A DNA stretch of 8,889 nucleotides from Propionibacteriaceae bacterium. Lineage in GTDB: Bacteria > Actinomycetota > Actinomycetes > Propionibacteriales > Propionibacteriaceae. Under the pieces are notes generated by a model. That model was not told where the DNA came from, searched no databases, and worked only from the letters and a program-made list of their open reading frames with translations. Below are positions 1 to 6,478 of this stretch, piece by piece. A program made the translations under genes and the position numbers. Numbering within the stretch: position 1 is the stretch's first letter; every line of letters starts with the position of its first letter. The stretch spans positions 1-8,889 of the forward strand of contig JAUMYR010000118.1 of assembly GCA_030528545.1 (NCBI GenBank), written 5' to 3'.

Positions 1-590
1 CCATTGGCGCGCGCACCACCGAAAGCCAGGTCCACCGCGAGCTGGCCAGCGGCCTGTCGGCGCCCATCGGCTTCAAGAACGGCACCGACGGCAACATCAG
101 GATCGCCACCGACGCCATCCAGGCGGCCGCACGCGGCCACCACTTCCTGTCCGTGCACAAGAACGGCCAGGTCGCCATCGTCCGCACCGAGGGCAACCCC
201 GACTGCCACGTGATCCTGCGCGGCGGCAAGCAGCCCAACTACGACGCCGCCAGCGTGGCCGCCGCGTGCGACGCGCTGCAGGCGGCGCAACTGCCGCCAC
301 GGCTCATGGTCGATTGCAGCCACGCCAACAGCAGCAAGCAGCACGAACGCCAGCTGGACGTGGCGCGCGACATCGCCGCGCAAATCCGTGGCGGCTCGTG
401 CCACGTGGCCGGTGTCATGGTCGAAAGCCACATCCACGCAGGCGCGCAGAAATTCACCCCCGGCAAGGACGACGTGGCGCGGCTGGCATACGGCCAGAGC
501 ATCACCGACGCCTGCCTGGGCTGGGACGACTCGCAAACCGTCCTGCAAACGCTGTCGGAGGCCGTGCAGGCCCGCCGGGCGGTAAAGTAG
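1..590 (+). CDS. aroG: Class I 3-deoxy-7-phosphoheptulonate (DAHP) synthase, 3' part
   Basis: DAHP synthase condenses phosphoenolpyruvate with erythrose-4-phosphate, the first step of the shikimate pathway to aromatic amino acids, in the cytoplasm. The gene runs in from the left edge: the first full codon is at 3, and the 195 visible residues match the C-terminal 55 percent or so of the usual 350-residue AroF/G/H enzyme. Known active-site segments are present in order: GARTTESQ at the edge, the PEP-binding lysine in GFKNGTDG (75-77), the PEP-binding arginine in ILRGGK (about 217-219), and the metal-ligand histidine in CSHANSSKQ (321-323), glutamate in VMVESH (423-425) and aspartate in SITDACLGW (507-509). 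The regulatory N-terminus lies outside the window, so which aromatic amino acid inhibits it cannot be told, and the AroG name is by general resemblance. The next gene follows after 32 bases. Third codon positions are almost all G or C, as in Comamonadaceae. Family assignment is secure; host assignment is inference. Confidence 0.95.
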   Translation, partial: IGARTTESQVHRELASGLSAPIGFKNGTDGNIRIATDAIQAAARGHHFLSVHKNGQVAIVRTEGNPDCHVILRGGKQPNYDAASVAAACDALQAAQLPPRLMVDCSHANSSKQHERQLDVARDIAAQIRGGSCHVAGVMVESHIHAGAQKFTPGKDDVARLAYGQSITDACLGWDDSQTVLQTLSEAVQARRAVK

Positions 591-622
591 GCGGTTCAAG
601 AAAATCAACCAGGAGACAAACC

Positions 623-934
623 ATGCAGAGCGAAGTGCGCGTCGTGGCCGACAACGGCCAGGAATTCACCTTCAACCTCGACCACCTGCCCGCCCTGAGC
701 AACGCCGAGGCGCGCCAGTGGCTGGACGACGAATACAACCGCCTGGGCGGCGAGCCGCTGCGCCCCACGGGCAAGCTGCTGCTGGCCGACAAGGTGGTGG
801 TGGTGGCCCAGGCCGCCGGCCCGCGCCTGCTGGGCGATGCCGCGTGGGGCCAGCGTTTCGCCCAGGCCGCCAGCGCCTCGCTGGGCAAGCCGGTGGTGCG
901 CGTGAACGTGCCGGCGCTCAGCGTGTCGTACTGA
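623..934 (+). CDS. Small conserved-looking protein of unknown function downstream of aroG
   Basis: This is a 103-residue protein I do not recognise. The start is supported by AGGAGA at 611-616, six bases before ATG, and it follows the DAHP synthase stop by 32 bases, so the two are probably cotranscribed. It begins with a short beta-like stretch (EVRVVADNGQEFTFNLDHLP), then a helical segment containing NAEARQWLDDEYNRLGG, a valine-rich strand (KVVVVAQAAG, about 56-65) and an alanine-rich helix ending in a strand (GKPVVRVNVPAL). No signal peptide, membrane span, cysteine pair or catalytic motif is visible. The codon use matches aroG and differs from the genes right of 1100. A strong terminator follows within 30 bases, so it is the last gene of its transcript. 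It could be a small cytoplasmic accessory protein, but nothing in the sequence ties it to aromatic biosynthesis beyond position. Confidence 0.8.
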   Translation: MQSEVRVVADNGQEFTFNLDHLPALSNAEARQWLDDEYNRLGGEPLRPTGKLLLADKVVVVAQAAGPRLLGDAAWGQRFAQAASASLGKPVVRVNVPALSVSY

Positions 935-962
935 ACGGCCCCGCCAGAACGCACGCCACCTC

Positions 963-996
963 AAGGCCGTGTCCGTCCGGGCACGGCCTTTTCCTT
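963..996 (+). terminator. Rho-independent terminator of the aroG transcript
   Basis: A perfect 9-bp inverted repeat pairs AAGGCCGTG (963-971) with CACGGCCTT (982-990) around a 10-base loop. It is followed by TTCCTT, a moderately T-rich tail. It lies 28 bases after the stop of the 103-residue gene, where an intrinsic terminator is expected. The pairing is seen directly; function is inferred. Confidence 0.85.
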
Positions 997-1060
997 GTCT
1001 GCGTTGCCGGCGCGCGCCTGCTTGCGGCCCGCGCCACGGGCCGGGCGGGGGTGGCGGCCG

Positions 1061-1089
1061 CCGGGGGGGGGGGACACCCCCCGGGGGGG
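1061..1089. other. G/C homopolymer block at the probable join between two genomes
   Basis: The block reads CC, 11 G (1063-1073), ACA, 6 C (1077-1082) and 7 G (1083-1089). On the minus strand, CCGGGGGG (1089 side) can pair with CCCCCCGG (1061 side) around an 8-base loop, giving an 8-bp all-GC hairpin just after the stop of the last operon gene, but with no T tract. Left of it the genes look betaproteobacterial; right of it they look actinobacterial. Such a block could be a real terminator-like hairpin. More likely it is a low-complexity stretch through which an assembler joined unrelated contigs, or one built from poly-G read tails. Confidence 0.6.
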
Positions 1090-1100
1090 ACGCCGAGGGG

Positions 1101-1874
1101 TCAGCGTTGGCTGATGGAGAAGGCCTCCCCCAGATTGGCCCGTGCCGACCGTTTATCGGAAGCGGCTAGAAACTCCCGGGCGGCATCCAGCGTCGCATCG
1201 ACCACCAGGCCAACCTTGCCTTCGCGGCCCTCCGCGAAGGTCACGAGGCGTTCAACGACCTCGGCCCGGGTGCCGTGGATGTCGATGAGGCTCGGGTCGG
1301 CGGTTCCGATCGAAACGATCTTGAGATCGGCGTCGAACCTGAGGATCAGGCTGGTCCACAAGCTCTGATCGTGGTGAACGGCGAGCACGACGGTCGAATT
1401 GGGTTCGACCATGGCTTTGACGGCCGCCTCGACCTGCTCGTAGGTGGCTCCGAGGCGCCATTGGAGGCCAAGCGTCTCGCGCGCGGGCTGGGGATAGGTG
1501 ACGATCGAGTCAGCGTAGTCGTCCAGGAGCGCGTAGGTCCGGTGGACGAACACGTCTAGGTCCTCGTCGGCGGTCCAGGCGTTCTGGAAGGCCGAGAAGT
1601 ATTCATCAGCCGCGTCGCGCTCAAGGATGAGCACGAAATCGGTTCCTGCCGCGTTCGCCTCGTAGAGCGAGCGGGCGGCCTCTGACAGGTCATCGACTCG
1701 CTGGGGGGCACCGATGACGGGCTGCCCCGTCGTGTGCACGCACTTGACGACCTCGCCCTTCTCAAGCATGACGATGAGGCGCTTGGCCTCCTTCGCGGAT
1801 CGCAGGACCAGGTCCTGGGCGTTCCGCCACTGGTCGACATCGATATCGGCCATGAGAACATCACCGTGAAGCAT
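1101..1874 (-). CDS. Uncharacterised 257-residue protein, last gene of the glycoside operon
   Basis: I do not recognise this family. The ATG at 1874 is chosen because AAGGAG (1886-1881) sits six bases upstream and abuts the stop codon of the hydrolase gene, 12 bases away; Met8 is an alternative with a weaker site. No signal peptide or membrane span is seen, so it is probably cytoplasmic, and it is acidic overall. By eye it looks like two copies of one unit of helix, strand, strand, helix, strand, helix: residues about 14-99 and 145-240. Matching pieces are VVKCVH against LKIVSIG, a helix after each, then FVLILERDAADEYFSAF against VGLVVDATLDAAREFLA. The linker (100-144) holds DVFVHRTYALLDDYAD and a conserved-looking GLQWRLGATYEQ. 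His47, Cys45 and the His167-His168-Asp169 cluster are candidate functional residues only. Position implies a role in using or sensing the imported glycoside. The gene is certain; the function is unknown. Confidence 0.88.
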   Translation of the reverse strand: MLHGDVLMADIDVDQWRNAQDLVLRSAKEAKRLIVMLEKGEVVKCVHTTGQPVIGAPQRVDDLSEAARSLYEANAAGTDFVLILERDAADEYFSAFQNAWTADEDLDVFVHRTYALLDDYADSIVTYPQPARETLGLQWRLGATYEQVEAAVKAMVEPNSTVVLAVHHDQSLWTSLILRFDADLKIVSIGTADPSLIDIHGTRAEVVERLVTFAEGREGKVGLVVDATLDAAREFLAASDKRSARANLGEAFSISQR

Positions 1875-1886
1875 AGTTGTCTCCTT

Positions 1887-3932
1887 TCAGGAAAGCCGGC
1901 AGTCGTAGATGTGAATGGAATAGGGCGCCAGGGAGGCCATGATCGTCTCGTTGTCGGTATGGCCTTCGGTTCCGGCCCAGAGCTCCCGGACCGAGGAGAG
2001 GCCGTGCCCGAGGGAGACACTCGCGTGAACCGTCCGACCAGTCGGGTTGACGACGAACACCACCCGCCGGGCCGGATCCGTGTTGTCGACATGCACGATC
2101 ACGTCGAGATCCGGGTCGTTCTTCAGCACCTCAGGGACCGCGGCGTCGGCACAGGCGCGCTGGACAGCCTGGGCGGCTTCGTCCTTCGTCGCGACGAGGA
2201 CGATACCGCGGGCACCCGCGGCGATGGCGTCGGCCAGGATGGTGCAGGGCCGCATCAGGCTGTCGAACCGGGGAGCCCGCGGGCCCATCACGACCACGCC
2301 ACCAGCGGCGGCATAGTCGACGAGAGACTGTTGCAGGGTGGCATCCAGATAGTCGAGGGTGGTCAAGACGACCACCTTGTGTTCGCCCCATCGCTTGGGA
2401 TCGAGCGAGGTGTCCGAGAGCAAGAAGTCATGGCCACCGCTGTTCAGCGCCGCGTAGAAGGCCCCGAACCATTCCGACTTCTCCAGTTGGGGAGCCTTGT
2501 CGAAGCCGAGCGGATGCTCGCTGATGGTGAGCGGGCCGGCGTATTCGGAGAAGCCCGATGGGGTCTCAAGGAAGTCACCGGGGAAGGACACCAGGACGCT
2601 GGCGGCCTCCAGGCGGTCGTACTCGCGGTTTGCCAGCAGCAGCACGGATGCGTCCCGGCGCAGGTCGCCGAATCGCCCATCGAGCTGCATCCTATTGGCC
2701 GCGCCAAACATCTCGGCGTGGTCCTCACGGACTCGGCCATCGCGACGGATCGGCGAATCGAGCCACCGGTCCCGTTCCACGAGCATGTAGCGGCTGAAGC
2801 CTTTGATGCCCTGGGCCAGGGCAGCCTTCGTGACGAACTCCTCGTCGTAGAGGCTTCCCGGATGCAAATACCACGGCCACACCCCGGCGATGAACTCCGG
2901 GATGTAGGGGTAGCGGCTGGTGCCCACCACATAGCTGCCCACGGTCTTGACGTGGGAATAGAGCTCCTTGCGGGAATAGATGTCGAACCCGACGAAATCG
3001 AGCTTCTCCTCCAGCTTGGCGATGTTGAACGGCGTGGTGAACCCCGACGCCGCGCCACCGGGGCCGAGGGGGTGCGGGTAGTTGTGGAACAGGGCGATGG
3101 TGTCGAGGCCACGGTCCCTCATCATGTCTGCAAGGCGCGCCATGGAATCGATCAGGTAATTCTCCCGGTACTCGATCCAGTCCGCGTAGCGGGGAATCTC
3201 GGACGCTTTGGTGGCCTCGAAACGGCGGGGAGCGTCCACCTCGGCCATCGTCGCCGCGGCGGTGCCATGAGCCTCGTTGATCGCTTCCAGCGAGCCGTAC
3301 TTGCTGGACAGGAACGCTCGGTAGTTGCGCAGCGACGCGTCGCTGAAGTCGGCGGCGTAGGCGTTGATGCAGAAGAAGTAGGCCATCTCGTTGTCGACCT
3401 GCGCTGCCACGATGCCACCCTTCGGGTGCGCGTGGCGTGCCAGGATCTCGCAGATGGCGTCGTACCAGAGCGCTGTTTCCTCGAAGAACTCGTCCTCGGC
3501 GTAGTTGAGCGCCGGGATGGGTTTGGGCACCTGGGTGAGCACGGTCCGAGCGCCCTTGGCGTTGCGGGCCTGCAGCCGTTCATTCTCCAGGATTCGCTTG
3601 GGGTAGCCGAACCAGGTCAGTTCGGAGTTGATCTGGGGGCCGGGGCGGACGACGATCGCGAAGCCTTTGCTCTCGCACAGCGTCAGGAACGCATCGATGT
3701 CCTTGTTCCCCGAGAAGTCGAATTCGCCCTTCGACACCTCGTGGATCTCCCACGGGATGTAGATGGAGATCATGTTGAACCCCATCGACTTGACGGACTC
3801 TAGGATCGAGTCCCATTTGTTCCGGTCGAGCCGCCAATAGTGGACGGCGCCGCCGTACAGGTTGCGCTGCTCACCGTTGATGAGGAACCGTCCCCCATCC
3901 ACCGTGATGTCGCGCCCATGGGTCTTACTCAT
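1887..3932 (-). CDS. Cytoplasmic beta-galactosidase-like glycoside hydrolase (clan GH-A, GH35/GH42-related)
   Basis: Predicted retaining glycosidase of 681 residues that would cleave an imported glycoside in the cytoplasm; no signal peptide is present. The N-terminal (beta/alpha)8 part resembles GH35: FLINGEQRNLYGGAVHYWR (16-34), MISIYIPWEIHE (54-65) and RPGPQINSE (96-104). The proposed acid/base is Glu182 in QVDNE (178-182); the proposed nucleophile is Glu346 in PEFIAG. The stretch YRAFLSSKYGSLEAINEAHGT and the FVGFDIY motif (313-319) look more like GH42, as do YMLVERDRW (382-390), a later flavodoxin-like region with VVVLTTLDYLD and YAAAGGVVVMGP (like the GH42 trimerisation domain), and a final small beta domain. 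The start at 3932 has GAAGGGA (3945-3939) six bases upstream; the in-frame ATG at 3947 has no such site. It begins 24 bases after the permease stop. Beta-galactosidase is the best guess; another beta-glycoside specificity is possible. Confidence 0.88.
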   Translation of the reverse strand: MSKTHGRDITVDGGRFLINGEQRNLYGGAVHYWRLDRNKWDSILESVKSMGFNMISIYIPWEIHEVSKGEFDFSGNKDIDAFLTLCESKGFAIVVRPGPQINSELTWFGYPKRILENERLQARNAKGARTVLTQVPKPIPALNYAEDEFFEETALWYDAICEILARHAHPKGGIVAAQVDNEMAYFFCINAYAADFSDASLRNYRAFLSSKYGSLEAINEAHGTAAATMAEVDAPRRFEATKASEIPRYADWIEYRENYLIDSMARLADMMRDRGLDTIALFHNYPHPLGPGGAASGFTTPFNIAKLEEKLDFVGFDIYSRKELYSHVKTVGSYVVGTSRYPYIPEFIAGVWPWYLHPGSLYDEEFVTKAALAQGIKGFSRYMLVERDRWLDSPIRRDGRVREDHAEMFGAANRMQLDGRFGDLRRDASVLLLANREYDRLEAASVLVSFPGDFLETPSGFSEYAGPLTISEHPLGFDKAPQLEKSEWFGAFYAALNSGGHDFLLSDTSLDPKRWGEHKVVVLTTLDYLDATLQQSLVDYAAAGGVVVMGPRAPRFDSLMRPCTILADAIAAGARGIVLVATKDEAAQAVQRACADAAVPEVLKNDPDLDVIVHVDNTDPARRVVFVVNPTGRTVHASVSLGHGLSSVRELWAGTEGHTDNETIMASLAPYSIHIYDCRLS

Positions 3933-3956
3933 GTCACTTCCCTTCATTGGTTGTGG

Positions 3957-4931
3957 TTACTTCTGGCGTGCCAGCGCGACGGCCAGCACGATGATGAGTC
4001 CGCGAATGATCTGCTGCTGGCTGGTATCGAGCCCAGCCAGGATCAGGCCGTAGTTGATCGTGGCCATCAGCAGGGCACCGAAGAACGTGCCGATGACCGA
4101 ACCGCGTCCGCCCGACAACGCCGTTCCGCCCAGGATGACGGCCGCGATGGCATTCATCTCGTCGCCTTGGCCCCACTGGAAACGCCCAGACTGTAGGCGG
4201 CCGGCGTAGAGCATGCCCGCCAGGGCGGCCCCGACCGAGCAGATCAGCATGACGCGGAAACGAATCCAGCGCGTATTGATGCCCGAATACTCCGCCGCTA
4301 CCTTGTTGGCCCCCGTGGCGAGCACCTGACGGCCGAAGCGCATCTTCTTCAAGACGACCGACCCAATGACGACCGCCACCAGCATCCAGACGATGAGTAC
4401 CGGGACGGGCCCGATGGAACTGCCACCGAACGCATCGTTGTAGGTCATGTTCAGGATGGGCTGGGGAGCGGACGCCGTAATCCACTGAGCGATGCCGAAA
4501 GCGATGCCCATCATGGCGAGCGTCACCAGGAAGGAGGGGATCTTCACGAAAGCGACCAGGGCACCGTTGACCGCGCCGATCGTCACGCCCACGAGCAAAC
4601 CAGCGAGGATGCCCGGCACAAGCCCGAAATGAGACAAAGCCATCGCGGTCAGCACCGAGGCCAGACCAGCGACGGACCCCACGGAGAGATCAATCTCGGC
4701 CGCCGCGATGACATAGGTCATTCCCACGGCGATGACGGTGACGATCGCGGTCTGCCGCAAAATGTTCATCAGGCTCGTCGTTGAGATGAAGCCCTGGTCG
4801 CGCAGAAGGATCGAGAATACGATGACCACGGCCACGAACCCGACGTAGATGATGTCGCGCCGCCAGTCGAAAGTAATCCTCCGGCGCACGGTGGCGGGGG
4901 ATTTCCCCGGGGCATTGTCGGTCGTGCTCAT
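3957..4931 (-). CDS. Sugar ABC transporter permease, RbsC/BPD_transp_2 family
   Basis: Membrane subunit of a CUT2 (ribose/xylose/galactose-type) importer, forming the sugar channel, probably as a homodimer. The protein has 324 residues, normal for RbsC-like permeases. After a basic cytoplasmic N-terminus (RRRITFDWRRD) the first span is about 27-43, followed by repeated hydrophobic segments, roughly 8 to 10 in all. Family hallmarks are EIDLSVGS (79-86; usually GIDLSVGS), GAVNGALVAF (119-128) with KIPSFLVTL after it, and GGTALSGGRGS (268-278) before the last spans. Its ATG overlaps the ATPase stop in ATGA (4931-4928), indicating translational coupling. The substrate cannot be read from the permease. 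Confidence 0.95.
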   Translation of the reverse strand: MSTTDNAPGKSPATVRRRITFDWRRDIIYVGFVAVVIVFSILLRDQGFISTTSLMNILRQTAIVTVIAVGMTYVIAAAEIDLSVGSVAGLASVLTAMALSHFGLVPGILAGLLVGVTIGAVNGALVAFVKIPSFLVTLAMMGIAFGIAQWITASAPQPILNMTYNDAFGGSSIGPVPVLIVWMLVAVVIGSVVLKKMRFGRQVLATGANKVAAEYSGINTRWIRFRVMLICSVGAALAGMLYAGRLQSGRFQWGQGDEMNAIAAVILGGTALSGGRGSVIGTFFGALLMATINYGLILAGLDTSQQQIIRGLIIVLAVALARQK

Positions 4932-6478
4932 GATGACACTCCTTGGACTTCGAGTTCGAGGGCCTGCTCGTCCGTGATCGACGAGCGGTCCAGTTCGCGG
5001 ACTATGGTGGAATCGCGCACGAGCAGCAGCCGGTCACTCATGGCGAGCAGTTCGGGATACTCCGACGAGATCACGAGAACGGCCATGCCCTGGTCGGCAT
5101 ATGACCTAACGGTGGCGATGATCTCGGCCTTGGTCCCGATATCGACCCCCGCAGTGGGCTCGTCCATGATCAGGACGCGGGGCGTGCGGCTGATCCATTT
5201 GGCGATGACGATCTTCTGCTGGTTTCCACCGGACAGGAGCCGCGCGGGGGCGTCGGGGTCGGCGACCTTGATGGCGAAGTCGTCGATGAGGGTACTGGCC
5301 AATTCGGAGGCCGCCCTATCGTCCACGAATGGCCCCGAGCGGAGGTCGCCGAGATGCGGCAACACCAGGTTCCCGGCCACGGAATGGTCGAGGATGAGGC
5401 CCTGCAATCGCCGGTCTTCCGGAATGAGGCAGATCCCATGGCGGAGGGCATCCGCGGGCGATGCGAGCGACACAGCGCGTCCATCGACCGAAAGCGTGCC
5501 CGCGGTGATCCGGTCCACGCCGTAGAGGGCCCGGGCGAGTTCGCTTCGGCCTGACCCCATCAACCCGGCGAGCCCGACCACCTGACCGGCTCGAAGCACG
5601 AGATCTACATCGTGGATACCGCTGGCGCTGGCGAGACCGGCCGCTCGCAGTACCACGGGTCCATCGGTGTTGGGCTGTCCGGCGACGGCCGCGAGCTCCA
5701 CTTCCTTACCGACGATGCCTTCGACGATCTGGGCTGGTGTGATATCGGCCAACCTCCTAGTCAAAAGCCTCTTTCCGTTGCGGAGGATCGTGATCCGATC
5801 GGCTATCGAGTACACCTCTTCCATACGGTGGGAGATGTAGATGACGGCGATTCCCTGGCCCTTGAGCCGACCGATCAGGTCGAACAGGGCTTGCGCCTCG
5901 TGCCTCGCCAGGGACGCTGTCGGCTCGTCCATGATGAGAACCCGGGCGTCCTCCGATAGCGCCTTGGCCATCTCGGTCAGTTGCCAGTACGCGGTGCTGA
6001 GCGTCCCGAGCGAGCGCTCCGGATCGACAGGGATCTGCATCCGCTCGAAAATCTCCCGGGCACGTTCGACCATCGCCCGGTCATCGATCAGGCCAGCCTT
6101 GCGGGGTTCGGCGTTCAGGAAGATGTTCTGCGCCACCGTCAGCGTGGACACCAGGCTGAACTCCTGGAAGACCATGCCGATTCCGGCCCTCTTGGCGTCA
6201 TGAATGGACGCGAAAGAGACAGAGCGTCCGGCGACATCGATGGTTCCCGCGTCGAGGCTATAGACCCCCTGGAGAATCTTCATGAGCGTGGACTTCCCGG
6301 CGCCATTGCCCCCAGCGAGCGCGTGCACTTCGCCAGGGAGCACCTCGAAGTCGACATCATCAAGCACCGTCACTCCGTCGAATGCCTTGTGGATGCCGAC
6401 CATGCGGACGGCTGGGGCCCGCGTGGCAGCCGCGGCGTCTCCATATCCGGGGACGCCCACCCCAGTTGCGTGGCTCAT
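4928..6478 (-). CDS. Sugar ABC transporter ATPase, RbsA/MglA type with two nucleotide-binding domains
   Basis: Energises the importer on the cytoplasmic face. The 516 residues hold two ATPase domains, the usual CUT2 arrangement. Domain 1: Walker A GGNGAGKST (56-64), Q-loop VFQEF (103-107), Walker B VLIMDEPTASL (180-190), His217 in ISHRMEE. Its signature is LSTAYWQ (160-166), far from LSGGQ and further than the common LS-A-QQQ form. Domain 2: degenerate Walker A GLMGSGRSE (305-313), PEDR (353-356), good signature LSGGNQQK (415-422), Walker B VLIMDEPTAGVD (435-446), and ISSEYPE, where serine replaces the switch histidine. The degenerate sites in domain 2 are typical of the family and leave one main catalytic site. 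The start at 6478 overlaps the stop of the binding-protein gene in ATGA; the 110 codons of open frame upstream lie inside that gene and look non-coding. An N-terminal extension of about 22 residues (Ala/Gly-rich) precedes domain 1. Confidence 0.95.
   Translation of the reverse strand: MSHATGVGVPGYGDAAAATRAPAVRMVGIHKAFDGVTVLDDVDFEVLPGEVHALAGGNGAGKSTLMKILQGVYSLDAGTIDVAGRSVSFASIHDAKRAGIGMVFQEFSLVSTLTVAQNIFLNAEPRKAGLIDDRAMVERAREIFERMQIPVDPERSLGTLSTAYWQLTEMAKALSEDARVLIMDEPTASLARHEAQALFDLIGRLKGQGIAVIYISHRMEEVYSIADRITILRNGKRLLTRRLADITPAQIVEGIVGKEVELAAVAGQPNTDGPVVLRAAGLASASGIHDVDLVLRAGQVVGLAGLMGSGRSELARALYGVDRITAGTLSVDGRAVSLASPADALRHGICLIPEDRRLQGLILDHSVAGNLVLPHLGDLRSGPFVDDRAASELASTLIDDFAIKVADPDAPARLLSGGNQQKIVIAKWISRTPRVLIMDEPTAGVDIGTKAEIIATVRSYADQGMAVLVISSEYPELLAMSDRLLLVRDSTIVRELDRSSITDEQALELEVQGVSS

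Noticed and set aside
153..590. A GTG start at 153 giving a 145-residue free-standing protein
   Set aside because: The DAHP synthase frame continues unbroken to the left edge with conserved active-site residues, so 153 is an internal valine codon.
1000..1100. An integration site or insertion-sequence end at the change of composition
   Set aside because: No tRNA fragment, terminal inverted repeat, target duplication or transposase/integrase gene is visible on either side.
1734..3803. A 689-codon open frame on the plus strand, antisense to the glycoside hydrolase gene
   Set aside because: It is rich in His, Asp, Arg, Val and Gly with no domain or signal and mirrors the codon bias of the real gene opposite. 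The minus-strand product has clear catalytic motifs and a ribosome site.
3933..3947. An earlier in-frame ATG for the glycoside hydrolase
   Set aside because: It has no ribosome site, and it overlaps the GAAGGGA sequence that serves the start at 3932.
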